Shown: piece by piece, positions 46,509-57,287 of the stretch
Numbering within the stretch: the stretch's first letter is position 1
Layout: the number at the start of each line of letters is the position of its first letter
DNA from: Capitulum mitella
Taxonomy: Eukaryota > Arthropoda > Thecostraca > Pollicipedomorpha > Pollicipedidae
Direction of reading: 5' to 3'
DNA: 64,000 nucleotides
NCBI GenBank assembly: GCA_030062745.1
Contig: CP099841.1
Location: 26,415,398 to 26,479,397 of the forward strand
The notes under the pieces: generated by a model
Told to the model about the DNA's origin: nothing
What the model saw: the letters and a program-made list of their open reading frames with translations, nothing else
The model's database searches: none
Translations under genes and position numbers: made by a program

Positions 46509-48175
46509 GTGTTCACCTGCTTAACACGCGTCTCGCGCTGGTCCCCGCGCGCGGTGTCGTACTACATCATGGTGTTCCCCAATCGTTTCTCTGTCAAACG
46601 AACCAGGTTTCGTGTCGGCGCAACTCACGGTTGGCGATTAGGCGCCGGGAGGAACGTCGTGTCGGCGATTAACAGTAGTCTCCAGTTCAGATGAAAATGG
46701 ACAAAATCGCCTCCTACATCAGTGCACGTGGCGTCGCATGGCCGGAGCGACAGCGACACACCTCATTGGTGTTTTGGATCATCAAAACGGAAAAAGGGTT
46801 TTCCGTTGGTTCCACTTTTGTGTCAATAACTGCATTCGAAATCAGTGTAAAACACTTTCAGCGAACGCCGCGTCTACCCCGTCCTGCGGATGAAATGGAC
46901 TCCGCTAAATGGCTTCCTTTATTGTATATTGTATATTATTTTATTGTATATTTATGTTTATATTTTATGTATATTTATATATTTACAATATATTTATAAT
47001 TTATTTTTTTTATTTAATGTTTATTTTTACATTATTATTAAAAAATTTTTTATTTTTTTTAATTTTTATTTAAGGCCAGTACCTTATTGTGGTTGGTCGT
47101 CGTGTACTCGGGTCCGTATCTTTAAGCGTTTCCGAGATCATGACCATATTTTGAAACCATGCAAAACGGACATTTTTTTGTGTTCCCGAGGCCAGCATGT
47201 GCCACTTGCCGGTTCCGGTTCCGCCTCTTCCTTGTGATGAAATTCCCCAGTCGATTCTTTGTCGAATGCATCCGGCTTTGTATCGGTGCGACCCAGTAAT
47301 TCCAAGATCGAGCGCCGGGAAGCGGCGTGCGTCCAAGTTTTTCGAAAATATGTCAGATTTTGCCAATCCGACGCCCAAAAACTCGGAAATCTAACACAAT
47401 GCATTGCGCCACCAAATCCCTGAGACGGCCAAATTTCAGGCATGTGTGACCTCAAGTCTCGCCACACCAGCCAGTCGAAATCGACCTTCGACGGGATCAG
47501 ACAAAATGAGGTCGGCGAAATACCCACATTTTGCAATTTTGTTACCCATAATTGGAGTGGCCGAAATCCCGCCCAGTGATTTGCTCTTAAAGTAGGTCGG
47601 GGGGGGGGGGGAGGCTGGAGGAGAGTGCAACAGTGACCTCTCCCTTATTCTTGCAGAAGAGTTCCGGCTAAGACTGCCCTCGAAATACAAAAAGCTGAAG
47701 TGACGAGACTATGACGAAAGGTCATAGAAAGTTGAAATTTTTAGAAGAGTTGCTTCTCATCAAGACTATAGGGCTCCCGGTCCAGCCCAGTAACAGGAAC
47801 CTGCAGGGCTCTACTTTAAGATATTTCATTAGGTGTCCTAATTTGTCGATCGTGGTATGTGAGTTTTTGCTTTAGATATTTTCTCTAGTTTTGCGCTATA
47901 CTTATAACGGTGTCCCATCCTGAAGGAGAAAACAAAAAAAAAAATCGAAGTACCTATACCATTTATCACCTTAACTAGATGGACTATTTATCATTTAATA
48001 ACCATTAATTTTTTGCACGGGTCTGTTCTACTCACCGGTGCAGGCAAAGGGGGGGAGGAAGGCTTCTCTCCCCTCCCTTAAGGCCAGCATTTTTTGTGAA
48101 AACCATTACACCTTGTCTTCCAAGCTGGCGCTTTTCGTATGATTTAGTGCAATGCACTGAGCTCCGACCGCCCCA
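46509..48175. other. Intergenic sequence with a very AT-rich tract
   Basis: The tract at about 46915-47075 is almost pure A/T. Elsewhere mixed, with poly-G runs at about 47599 and 48051. No gene supported. Confidence 0.5.
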
Positions 48176-49400
48176 TTAACCCGCGCACGACCGTCGGTCC
48201 GTCTCGAACATCGGCGACTGGGGGGGGGCAGTTGACTGCCCCCCTCTAACTCACGAACGGTTGGTCGTACGATAAAAATAAGCATACCGTTGGAAAGCTT
48301 GTTACGAGCAGAGCTCGAAACTGGTCTCATTTTTAGTTTTAGGTAATATGTAAGCCAATTTACGCCCTATATATGTTTTCTTATAGCCAAATGCATGAGA
48401 CCGAGAAATGGCCTGAATCTCAAGGGCTGTGACTAATAACGCATAGGTAAAGGCACCAGCGCACAAGTAAAGGTCTGCGGATGCCGATACACCTTTTAAT
48501 TTCCCCAGATGTGTTCAATATATACGCCGAAACGTTGAGTTAAAGACACGGTTATTCTCCCGCCAGCCGTCACTGTGCGCCGCTGCCGTATGCGGTACCA
48601 AATTGACGGGAACTAGATTTAGCGTTCCTTTATTTTCGCGAAAAAAGACGATCTACGTCAATTTGATTGATCTTTGTGGTTCTTGTGATGGTTTCTAATG
48701 CTTAAATTTTGGAAAAATTGATTAGTTACCAGTCTACAAAGTTGGCGGAGCTTTATTCGCGAGAGCCTGTTTATTTCCAAAATACGCCACTTTTTCAAAC
48801 TTTTTGAGGTTCCTGGTATTAATTACGTCTGTGCAAGCTAGTTCTGCGATTTTCTACCCATTCTGAATAATTCATCGTCGATTTTGACGATGGTACATTT
48901 TGGCTGACTACAGTTGCTCGTGACCTGACCTTAGGTCAATGGCTGGAAGTCATTGATACTTTGCCCAGTGACGGGAACTAGATGTCTGCTTCACGCCACA
49001 CTAAAAATGCTATGGAATATTCCGTCAATTTCCGAAAAAACGGCGATATGTCTTAAAAATGGTCTTGACCTTAGGTCAATGACCCGGAAAATTCCGAAAA
49101 ATCCTGAGATAGCAGATTTGTTGCATCTATAACGATCACTAATCCCTGAAAGTATTATTGAGATATCTTGTTTTGCGAAAAAGTTACAGGGCGCTAAACT
49201 TTTTTTGACATAGGTCCTTTTGACCTGACCTAGGTCAGGCATCTGACGTGACCTGAGGTCAAAATTTTGCCACGAGATGTAAAATTGATGAAACAAAAGG
49301 TACAAAAAGTTTCGTGACTCTGTGTTTGTTGGTTCTTTCGCAATCCCAGAAAAACCTCAGGGGGGGCAGTCAACTGCCCCCCCAGTCGGGGACGGGTTAA
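48176..49400. mobile_element. TTAA-flanked hairpin-ended MITE, copy D, 1225 bp
   Basis: TTAA CCCG at the left (48176-48183) and CGGG TTAA at the right (49393-49400). Each end carries a palindromic hairpin with arms GGGGGGCAGT/ACTGCCCCCC preceded by CGACTG in the inverted sense (near 48215-48244 and 49361-49390). The interior repeats TGACGGGAACTAGAT twice (48608 and 48969 regions). It has three clusters of AGGTCA/TGACCT half-sites, near 48921, 49066 and 49221. No coding capacity. Confidence 0.75.
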
Positions 49401-49840
49401 GATTCCCAGCTGTACATATAGCCAGCTGTGTCCTTCATCTTATTCCAGGTGTAATAAGAAGAAGAGGCCAAGCCGCATCAAGAAGCAAGATAGCAAATTC
49501 AACTTGTTTGCTAATTTAGTAGAACATAAGGCAATATCGGACACATTTTTAAATTTGGGCATATCTCCTCTGGTATGTTTCCCCGGCTTTTATGTTGGGT
49601 GCCCCAAGGGTTCGCGGGGTTCGACGTTGTGCACGCATTAAAATGGGCGCGGTTCGACTCAACTTTTTACTGCGAAATGTTTCGCCCGCCACGGCGCGGG
49701 GCCTCTGCGGTCGGCATTGTGCGAGAAACGCTTATAGACGCCAGTGTCACCTATTGTGCATGACCGGCATGCCTGATTCGAGCGCCCGTCGCCAGGTAGC
49801 GGGCGCCTCGGTCGTCTGGCTGCGCCAGCGGTGAAACTGA

Positions 49841-50029
49841 GACCGGCCGCTAGGCAGCGGTGGGCGCTGCATCAGATGCCCGAAGTGCTGCAACCGGGTT
49901 CAGTGCATGCGCCAAAGGGATGAGCGACCCGACCCGTGGTGCGCACGATGTGGATTGCGAAGGCCCGGCCGTCCAGGCACTCCGCACCGAGACCTCGTGG
50001 AGTGGGTCCTGGGTCTGTTAGGAAATTGA
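49841..50029 (+). pseudogene. Zinc-ribbon-like coding fragment, possibly transposase-derived
   Basis: Open between a TGA (49838) and a TGA (50027). It encodes GGRCIRCPKCCNRVQC and DPWCARCGLRRPGRP, two CxxC pairs spaced like a zinc ribbon, then a helical end (LVEWVLGLLG). No start codon in frame and no continuation. Zinc ribbons of this kind occur at the N-terminus of several eukaryotic transposases, but the fragment is too short to assign. Confidence 0.25.
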
Positions 50030-51765
50030 GGACCTGGGTCTTTAAGGCTGGGGGGGGGCTTCCCTGTGCATCCTAGGGTGTATTGACATATGCATTCGCG
50101 CTTGCAGCAAATTTTCATAAGCCTGCTCCATTCTCTTAGTGTTTGTGAGCCGTTTAGCATTTGCTTTTTACACACTGTGCCCTCCGTGCACTTGTCTGAT
50201 AATCATGTCGCTGCAACAACCTTGGCTTAATCCTGTTTTGTTCAACGTAAAATGTATGTTACGAAGGCGCTTCCTCTGCTTAGTGTTGGGAGCCGGGACC
50301 ACTCTGCAGTGAACTCAACACATCAATGCATACTGGGTCGCACGTAACGACTGTGTGGGAGTCGCGCGAGTAGGTGATACCGGTGCTTTTGGCTGCTAGT
50401 GACGAGTTCGGCTGACGATTCTCTGTGGAGGGAAGAGCGGCGCTGAACGGTGCGAATCGCTGGATGATGGCGTGATGCCGACTTTACATTACCGCCATAA
50501 TATTTCATCTGATGCGTGCGTTAGAGGCGCATCGGACAGGTTTGTTAATACTGGATATTCGTTCGTTATAACCAACATTCCTACCTAAGGCCAATGAAGG
50601 GAAATTTTGATGCTGTTGTCGGCGTCAGATGGATAACAGCTGCACGCCGCTGCATGCGGAAGGGCTTCTTTACACGAGAGTTTCTTTTCTTTGACACGAG
50701 TCCCCTTCTCAAAGGCATGTTTCTGTCAGACTCCTCAGTACAGATTCCGCTAAAGGGATTCTCGTTCCCCCTCCCGCTGTCGTATGGGGAATCAAACATG
50801 TTAGACGATTGCCTGGCACACGGCATGGCCTTGGAAGGCGCTATGCACGATGGGTGGAAACCTCAGGGAACGCGCCCCCAAGCTTTTTGGACCGTTAGCC
50901 TTCCTACCCCTCCCCCCTTAGTCTCCAACTCCCATTGAATGAACATACTGGAAAACACCAATATAGGGGCCGCACCCTCTCTCAGCAAGCATTCGCCCCT
51001 CCCCCAGTCGAAATCTTTTTGGCGAGTCGCGGTGTCTGTTCCCTTCTCCCTTTTCTGCCGTTCGCGTTGTCTGTCCATTTCTTTCATGATATCATAGTCA
51101 AAGCGTTGGTGTCGGTATTATCGAACGCGAAGGGTGCCACAAGCGAGGGCGGCTAGAGGTATCTGACTTCACGCACGTCGGGTGGGCCGTGAAAGGGTGC
51201 ACGGGACCCACGTCTGGGTCCTGGGTAACCCATTCTGCCAATAAAGAAGACCGTGCCATCGTATTCATTTACTGTGCAATCATAATCGTATGCGCTACTT
51301 TATTATACAACTTTTTAAATGCAGGCATTGCTGCGTTTTGCTTGGCGAAATGTTTTTAGAAGTGCGTTTTAACATTCTGATAAACCACCATGAAGTGGGT
51401 CTATCGTTGCTATGGCTGTGTCTCTGCATGGACGAGCAGTATTGTTGTAACGCAGCTCAAGCGGCGCGACCAGCCATGACAAAGCTGTCGAAAATCCGGC
51501 CATTTCAGCGTGACTTATGGAACACGCCATGGCATTAACAGGGGCTCGGTGCCATGTATATACTGGCGGCTTGAACGTCATTGATGTGGTCATGTTTTAT
51601 ACGGCAGCCGGTTAGTCTCGTCTGAATTAATATGGCCCGGCTGTTGCTGTTTCACCGGTTTCGCTTCGCGTGCTGGATCGGATCGACAGTGGCCTTTCTC
51701 TGTTCTGTGTATCCAGCCAGCGCATTTTTATGTTTGACGTCGGAAAAATACCGTTTCGGGGTATA

Positions 51766-51766
<1 letters not shown>

Positions 51767-51817
<51 letters not shown>

Positions 51818-51860
51818 GTGTGTGTGTGTGTATGTATATACGGCTATAGCACGTCTATCC

Positions 51861-51935
<75 letters not shown>

Positions 51936-51936
51936 C
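51767..51936. repeat. Compound (AT)n(GT)n(AT)n(GA)n microsatellite
   Basis: An AT array to 51814, GT units to about 51830, a second AT array about 51863-51905, then GA units to about 51936. Confidence 0.97.
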
Positions 51937-52310
51937 GGAGTGACAGGCAGGGTTCTAACGAAACATTTCTGAGCCTGATACTAAGACTGAGCCATGACAG
52001 AACAAGACCTGGCATAGACATAAATTCATCTTGGGATAACACTAATGCTGAGATTCGCCAAACTTCAGAAAGGAAGCCAGCAGGCAAGCGGCAGGGCTTA
52101 AACCCCAGCGAAATTTGATCACATGTCTATCCTTCGCATCACCATGGACTTTGTGCAAACTTGTTCAAAAAAAGACAAGGACGTAATCTATACAACATGG
52201 CTTGAATAACGTTGATATCTTACTTCACGGCCGCCCAGGTCATCAACATAGACTTCTGCAAAAGACGTGGTACACATACGAAAATATAAAATGTATTATG
52301 AATACATACA

Positions 52311-52316
52311 TATGTA

Positions 52317-52355
<39 letters not shown>
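52311..52355. repeat. (AT)n microsatellite
   Basis: About 20 AT units. Confidence 0.97.
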
Positions 52356-52357
<2 letters not shown>

Positions 52358-54229
52358 GTGTAATCCCTGCGATGGCTGCGGGGGGACACGTCCCCAGCAG
52401 CTTTCCAGAAGCGGTGCTTTGTCCCTCTAGTTTTTAAGGGATCAAATAGGTGCTTCGCGTTGGCGATGCAGTTTCTGAGCCTCGAAATCTGACTAGTTTG
52501 ATTTTAACCGCAATCTGTCATGGAACACCCGAAAAAGGTTATTTTTATCATATATTTTTGCTATCTATTAGTTGCAAATGAAACGGTACGCTGTAGTCAA
52601 AACTGTACAGTGTCTACACATCACTCATAATCACTGAGTACTATTGAACACAGCGAAGGAGTTTCAATAATTAATACTCTGGCTGACTTTTTAGCATGGA
52701 ACATTTTCGCCGCAGGCTATTGTTAGATCAACGCTGAGATTTTATCGTCCAGCGCTGCATTCCACATGGCCATTTCGCCACGGAAAACGGCCCTGGTAAA
52801 ACGGCCAAACCATGTGCGTTGCTCTCAGGCAAAATGCATCCGGGTACTCGTTAACCGAACTTTAACTCAGTGGCCGTTACACGCCGGAAGCCTCTGTTGT
52901 GATCCCGGTCCCAAATAGAGTGACAACAAAATAAACGCTCAAACGCACCATAGATCCATTCCTTTCACCTTCAATAACCCTCTGCGTCGCTCTGGACTCC
53001 AGCGCGCGGGCGCGCAAGGCCATGAAAGAGACCGGCTAGTTGAAGACACCGGTTAGTTCACGTTCAACAAAACTCCATTATCTTTTTCCCCCGGACGTTG
53101 CGTTCTGGCGCTAAGTAGTTTTCATCGTTATACATACAGCGGCATGGGAAGAAATAATTTCCGAGGTGAACGACATCCACCCGCCTGGGGGTGTGCGCGT
53201 GCGGGGTGTATGCCTAAACGTTCTGCCGCCATTGTTCGCTGGGACCATTCGTCTGAGCTTCCATTGCTGCGCTGCCAAAACCGAACCGCCCGAGGCCTTT
53301 CCGATGCGTCGCGTGCGGACTGCCAACACTAGCTGCTAGACGTGGATTATCGCCGGAAGCGTCCAATACGGTCTGGTGGCCTCAGGAAGCCCTGCATTAG
53401 AGGCGCACCAGCGAGTGGTTATGGGTGTGATCGCAGCGTAGCAAACATTCTCCGGATCCGCAGGATTTCCATGAGCGTGGAACAGCACTCGCGTGCTGTT
53501 CGTGGAACAGATCCGTGTAATACGTGGAACAGATCCGTGACAAACGTGGCACTTTCGTCATTAGCGTAACTTAATATCTGATCTTAGATACGTTCAACAG
53601 CGCCCGTTTTTAAGACCAATGACCCAGGTAGGGACGGATCCAGGGGACGCCCACCCCATCCCCTTGGGCTACAGGGGATTACGTGTCTCTTCGCCCCCCC
53701 CCCCCTCACATTTTGGCGTCCTTACCCGCACTGACCGCTCATATGTGGAACCCCAAGCCGCCGAAGACGGGTAAGAGCATGGAAGCCATTTACGGACGAA
53801 TGTTGTCGGTGGATACTAGGGCACCACGCCGTTAAAGATTGCACATGTAATAACGGACCCGAGCGAGGGGACATCGAGGCCATGACCCTCTTTTCGTTGA
53901 AAACAGAAACCAGCACGTCTTTTACTTCCCTCCCCCTTCGGACGGAACGCCAAATTTTGTTTACTTTCGAAACATTTTTTAACGTGTTTATTTTGGAAAC
54001 GTTGGAGCAAAGGGGCAGAAATTCGAGAAGATATCAACATTTCAGGATAGGTTGATTTTCGGATGGAGAATTGGCTTTCCCTTTGTACATGGTCTGGATT
54101 CGTCCTTGAGCAATGTGACATTATTTGCTCTGGTGATAGGACATGGGCGCCCTCATATTAAGATGGTCCTCTAAAACCGAGGAAAGCGGCCATGTCATAA
54201 CCCTTGTGCACCCCGGTCCTTCAAAATGC

Positions 54230-54567
54230 GCCGTTCACACAAAGTTCTGTGACACAGACGAACACAGAAGCGCCCTCACTATGGTGTATGGGCGCCCCGG
54301 CATTGGAAAGACTCCCCTGTGACAGTTGACACAAAGGAGACGTCTTTGTAGTGGGATATGGCGCTCTCAAAAGGGCGCCAGCTGACATCGAGGAGGCGCC
54401 CACGTTGTAGTACATGGATGACCTTTTCGTCAGTATGACGCCCGTGTGACGCAGAGGCACCCCTTCGTTGGGATGACATTCAAAAGGCGCCCTTCGATGG
54501 CGTGGTAGTCAAGAGGCACCCCTGTGTTTAATCAATGAGCTTGTTATTTGTTATACATATACCTGTG

Positions 54568-54622
<55 letters not shown>

Positions 54623-55045
54623 TGTCATTGTTCTATAATGGTTTGAAAGGGCACCCCGGTGTCGTTGAAAAGGTATCCACATTGTAGTATATGTACCTCC
54701 TCCGTTCAAAAGGCGCCCATGTGACACGAAGGAGACGCCTCTGCGATGAGGCATTGGCACCCTATAGTTCAAAAGGCACCCCTGTGACACCAGTAGCGTG
54801 TCACTGCGATGGAGTATGGGCGCCGCGTTGTTTAACATGTCCCCCTGCGACACTGGAATGGTTTATGAGTGTCTTGTCGTTCAAAAGGAGCGCCGTGACA
54901 CCAAGAAGCCGTCCTTGCGATGGTGTGTGGGTGCCCTGTTCGAAAAATGATCCTGTGACACCAGGGAGACGCCCTAAGATAACGTATGAGTGCCGCTGTT
55001 GGTCAAAAAGCGGACCTGTGACAACAAGGAGACGCCCCTGCCCCG
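54230..55045. repeat. Minisatellite, about 61-base diverged unit
   Basis: Repeats of a unit with CTGTGACACCAGGGAGACGC, a GCGATGGxGTATGGGCG block and GTTCAAAAGGCGCC. GTGACAC-type words fall near 54720, 54782, 54846, 54892, 54953 and 55014, plus earlier diverged copies. It is interrupted by an AT microsatellite. Confidence 0.85.
54569..54622. repeat. (AT)n microsatellite
   Basis: AT array with one TG interruption, inside the 61-base minisatellite. Confidence 0.97.
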
Positions 55046-55059
55046 ATACTCATCAGGGC

Positions 55060-55737
55060 CACGTACGACCTCTGACTTCAGATGACCTTAAATGACCTCA
55101 GAGACACATGGAATGACCTTGGGTTCATTTCATAACATCTGAAAATGTTTCCAACCATTTGAATCGAAGATATTTCTAAAGTCCCGTTTATGACCGTCGC
55201 AATATAGGGTACGCAAGCGAACATTTTAAATCATAGCTCCGTGACCCGACATGATATCGACCTGAAACTTGACACAAATAGAGAACACTACGCCGAGCTA
55301 TACAAATTTTGACTTAAAATGTAAAATATTGGCGTTAAAAATGTTTACAAAAACAAATTCTGACTTTTGACGTAAATCTGACCTTTTGAAGAGACCTTAG
55401 GTCGATAAATATATTTTGGTATGTTTTCGTAGTGATTCGCCGATACATGGATAAAACGTCCTGAATTCTGTCCTAAACATCTGACCTTTTTATTTTGGAC
55501 AGCAGCTTTTCTTTTAGCCTCAACAGTTTCAAAAATGGCTTGAGATGCCTCCCAAAAACGCAACCTGGCTCCGGCCCTGGGCAAAAGAAGATTGTGAAAA
55601 TTTGGCACGTAGAAAGAATAGATAGGGAAAGTGAGCAAGTTTCGTGAGGTTGCTTCAAAAATCATGGAAATGGCGGACAAAAAAGCGGAGGGGGCTTTTG
55701 TAGCCCACCATAAGAAAATTGGGTTAAACGTTATTAT
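55060..55737. mobile_element. TTAA-flanked MITE, copy B, 5' truncated
   Basis: Homologous in order to the right two thirds of copies A and C. It has three TGACCT sites near 55083, the ATCATAGCTCCGTGACCCGA block near 55241, the CCTCAACAGTTTC/ATGCCTCCCAAAAACG block near 55510-55560, then GGGGGCTTTTGTAGCCC and GGG TTAA (55734-55737). The left end is replaced by the minisatellite. Confidence 0.65.
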
Positions 55738-56221
55738 GCTCAAGTGTAGCACCATTTTGACGTGGCTTTTGACGCACTTTCGTTGCGATTTTTGGCGACT
55801 CTACAGCATCGTTTTAGCCCCTTACGCCCTTAAAAAATTCACCCCCCCTCTCTTGACGAAATCTTGGGCCCGTCCCTGGATCCAAAGAGGGGCAATCGAG
55901 ACGATGATATGACCCCTTTCGTTGAAAAACGCGGGCCCAGCCTGTATTTTGGCTGTCGTTTGTCGACAGAGTTCAGATCGACTTCGTTTTCGAAACAAAA
56001 ATTTGTTTATGCATACTGATGTTAACTGTCGGCAATGCCGGAAAATGTGACTGAAATCCGAGGTAATATCAACATTTAGTGGTGGGTTCCGTTACACGAA
56101 TGGAGACTCGGGTCCACGTTAGCAAATGATGTGGATCCGCCGTTTAGATATTTATTTGCGTTCTTTTACGTTTTCTTCGTAGCTGATTTCACATGCATCT
56201 CCCCCCTTTTACCATTCTTTT

Positions 56222-57287
56222 TTAACCCTATTCCCGGAGGGCTGAACGGTATGGCCGATTCCCGGGGGGTTTAGTTCAGTCGGAGTCGTTCCCCCTTCGA
56301 TGTCTAGGACTACACATCGGATTTCAGCTCAGCAAAAAACAATTGATTTTCCATGGTCCTGTTTGTTCCATACGTCTGGAATGTTGAGAAAACACATAGA
56401 CGTTCACGTGTTTCCGAAAATGGGATGAATATGACTTTTTCTCACTGAATTGGCATTAAAGTTCACATTTTTGTTGTTAACTATTATTACTCATGTTAAA
56501 GTTAAAAAGTGCAAATCGTGTAACGTTGTCTGCATAATATTGGCATAGGCGGCGCCTGGGTCATGAAAAAGGGGAAACTGCTATGGCCACATGTTCATAA
56601 AGTTAACTTATGACCTTTGACCATAAATGTCTCCAGATGATCTCAGAGTCAGGCGAAATGGCCTTGGTGTTGTTCATTAGTCATTAGTGTTTTAAAACGT
56701 TTTAAATCATTTGGATTCACTATGTTTCTAACATTCCTGTCTATGGCCGTCGCGATGTAAGGTATGCGCACGGACATTGTAGGTCATAACTCCGAGACCC
56801 GAACTTGTATCAAATTGAAAGTTGGTAAACAGATAGAGGATACTCTTGTAAGTAATACATATTTCGCATTTTGCATTTTCAAAATTAGCGTCAAACATAC
56901 TTACAAAAAACCGAATGTGGACTTTTGATATTAAACTCACCATATCCAATGACTCCAGATTAACGAGATTATCTTTGTGTGCTTGCGCAGTTATTCACCT
57001 ATGCAGCAATATAAATTTTAAGTTCTTTTCTTAAACTCTATATTTGGAAGCCATTTTCTTTTACCTTCAACAAAGCCAAAAATGGTCCGGGATGCCTCCC
57101 AAAACGTGTTGTCTCCGCCCCTGAGCGAAATCGAATTATGAAATTCTGGCACAGTATGTAGAGAGAAGGGGTAGGAAAAACGACCATTTTCATGAAGCTA
57201 CCTCAGAACCATGGAACCAGCGAGAAAAAAAACGGATGGGTGGTGGATCCAGCCCACCCCCTCCCCCTGTCGGGAATAGGAGTGAAA
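56222..57287. mobile_element. TTAA-flanked MITE, copy C, about 1066 bp
   Basis: The left end TTAA CCCTATTCCCGGAGGG is identical over 20 bases to copy A. The right end CGGGAATAGG then AGTGAAA is a decayed inverted copy. The interior matches copy A throughout: the GGGGAAACTG block, TGACCTTTGACC, GTCATAACTCCG and GATGCCTCCCAAAACG. It is an older, more diverged copy with no open frame. Confidence 0.7.

Larger units (their letters stand above)
49401..53630. other. Intergenic sequence with microsatellites
   Basis: No complete gene. It holds a 62-codon open stretch with paired cysteines (49841-50029) and the AT/GT/GA microsatellites listed separately. Confidence 0.45.
53631..55885. mobile_element. 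Possible composite element with inverted GGATCCAGGG ends
   Basis: The left end has GGGACGGATCCAGGGGACG (53632 on). The right end (55871-55883) has CGTCCCTGGATCC, so GGATCCAGGG-ACG faces inward from both sides. The interior holds a 61-base minisatellite and a TTAA-element fragment. No target duplication was identified, so the boundaries are weak. Confidence 0.35.
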
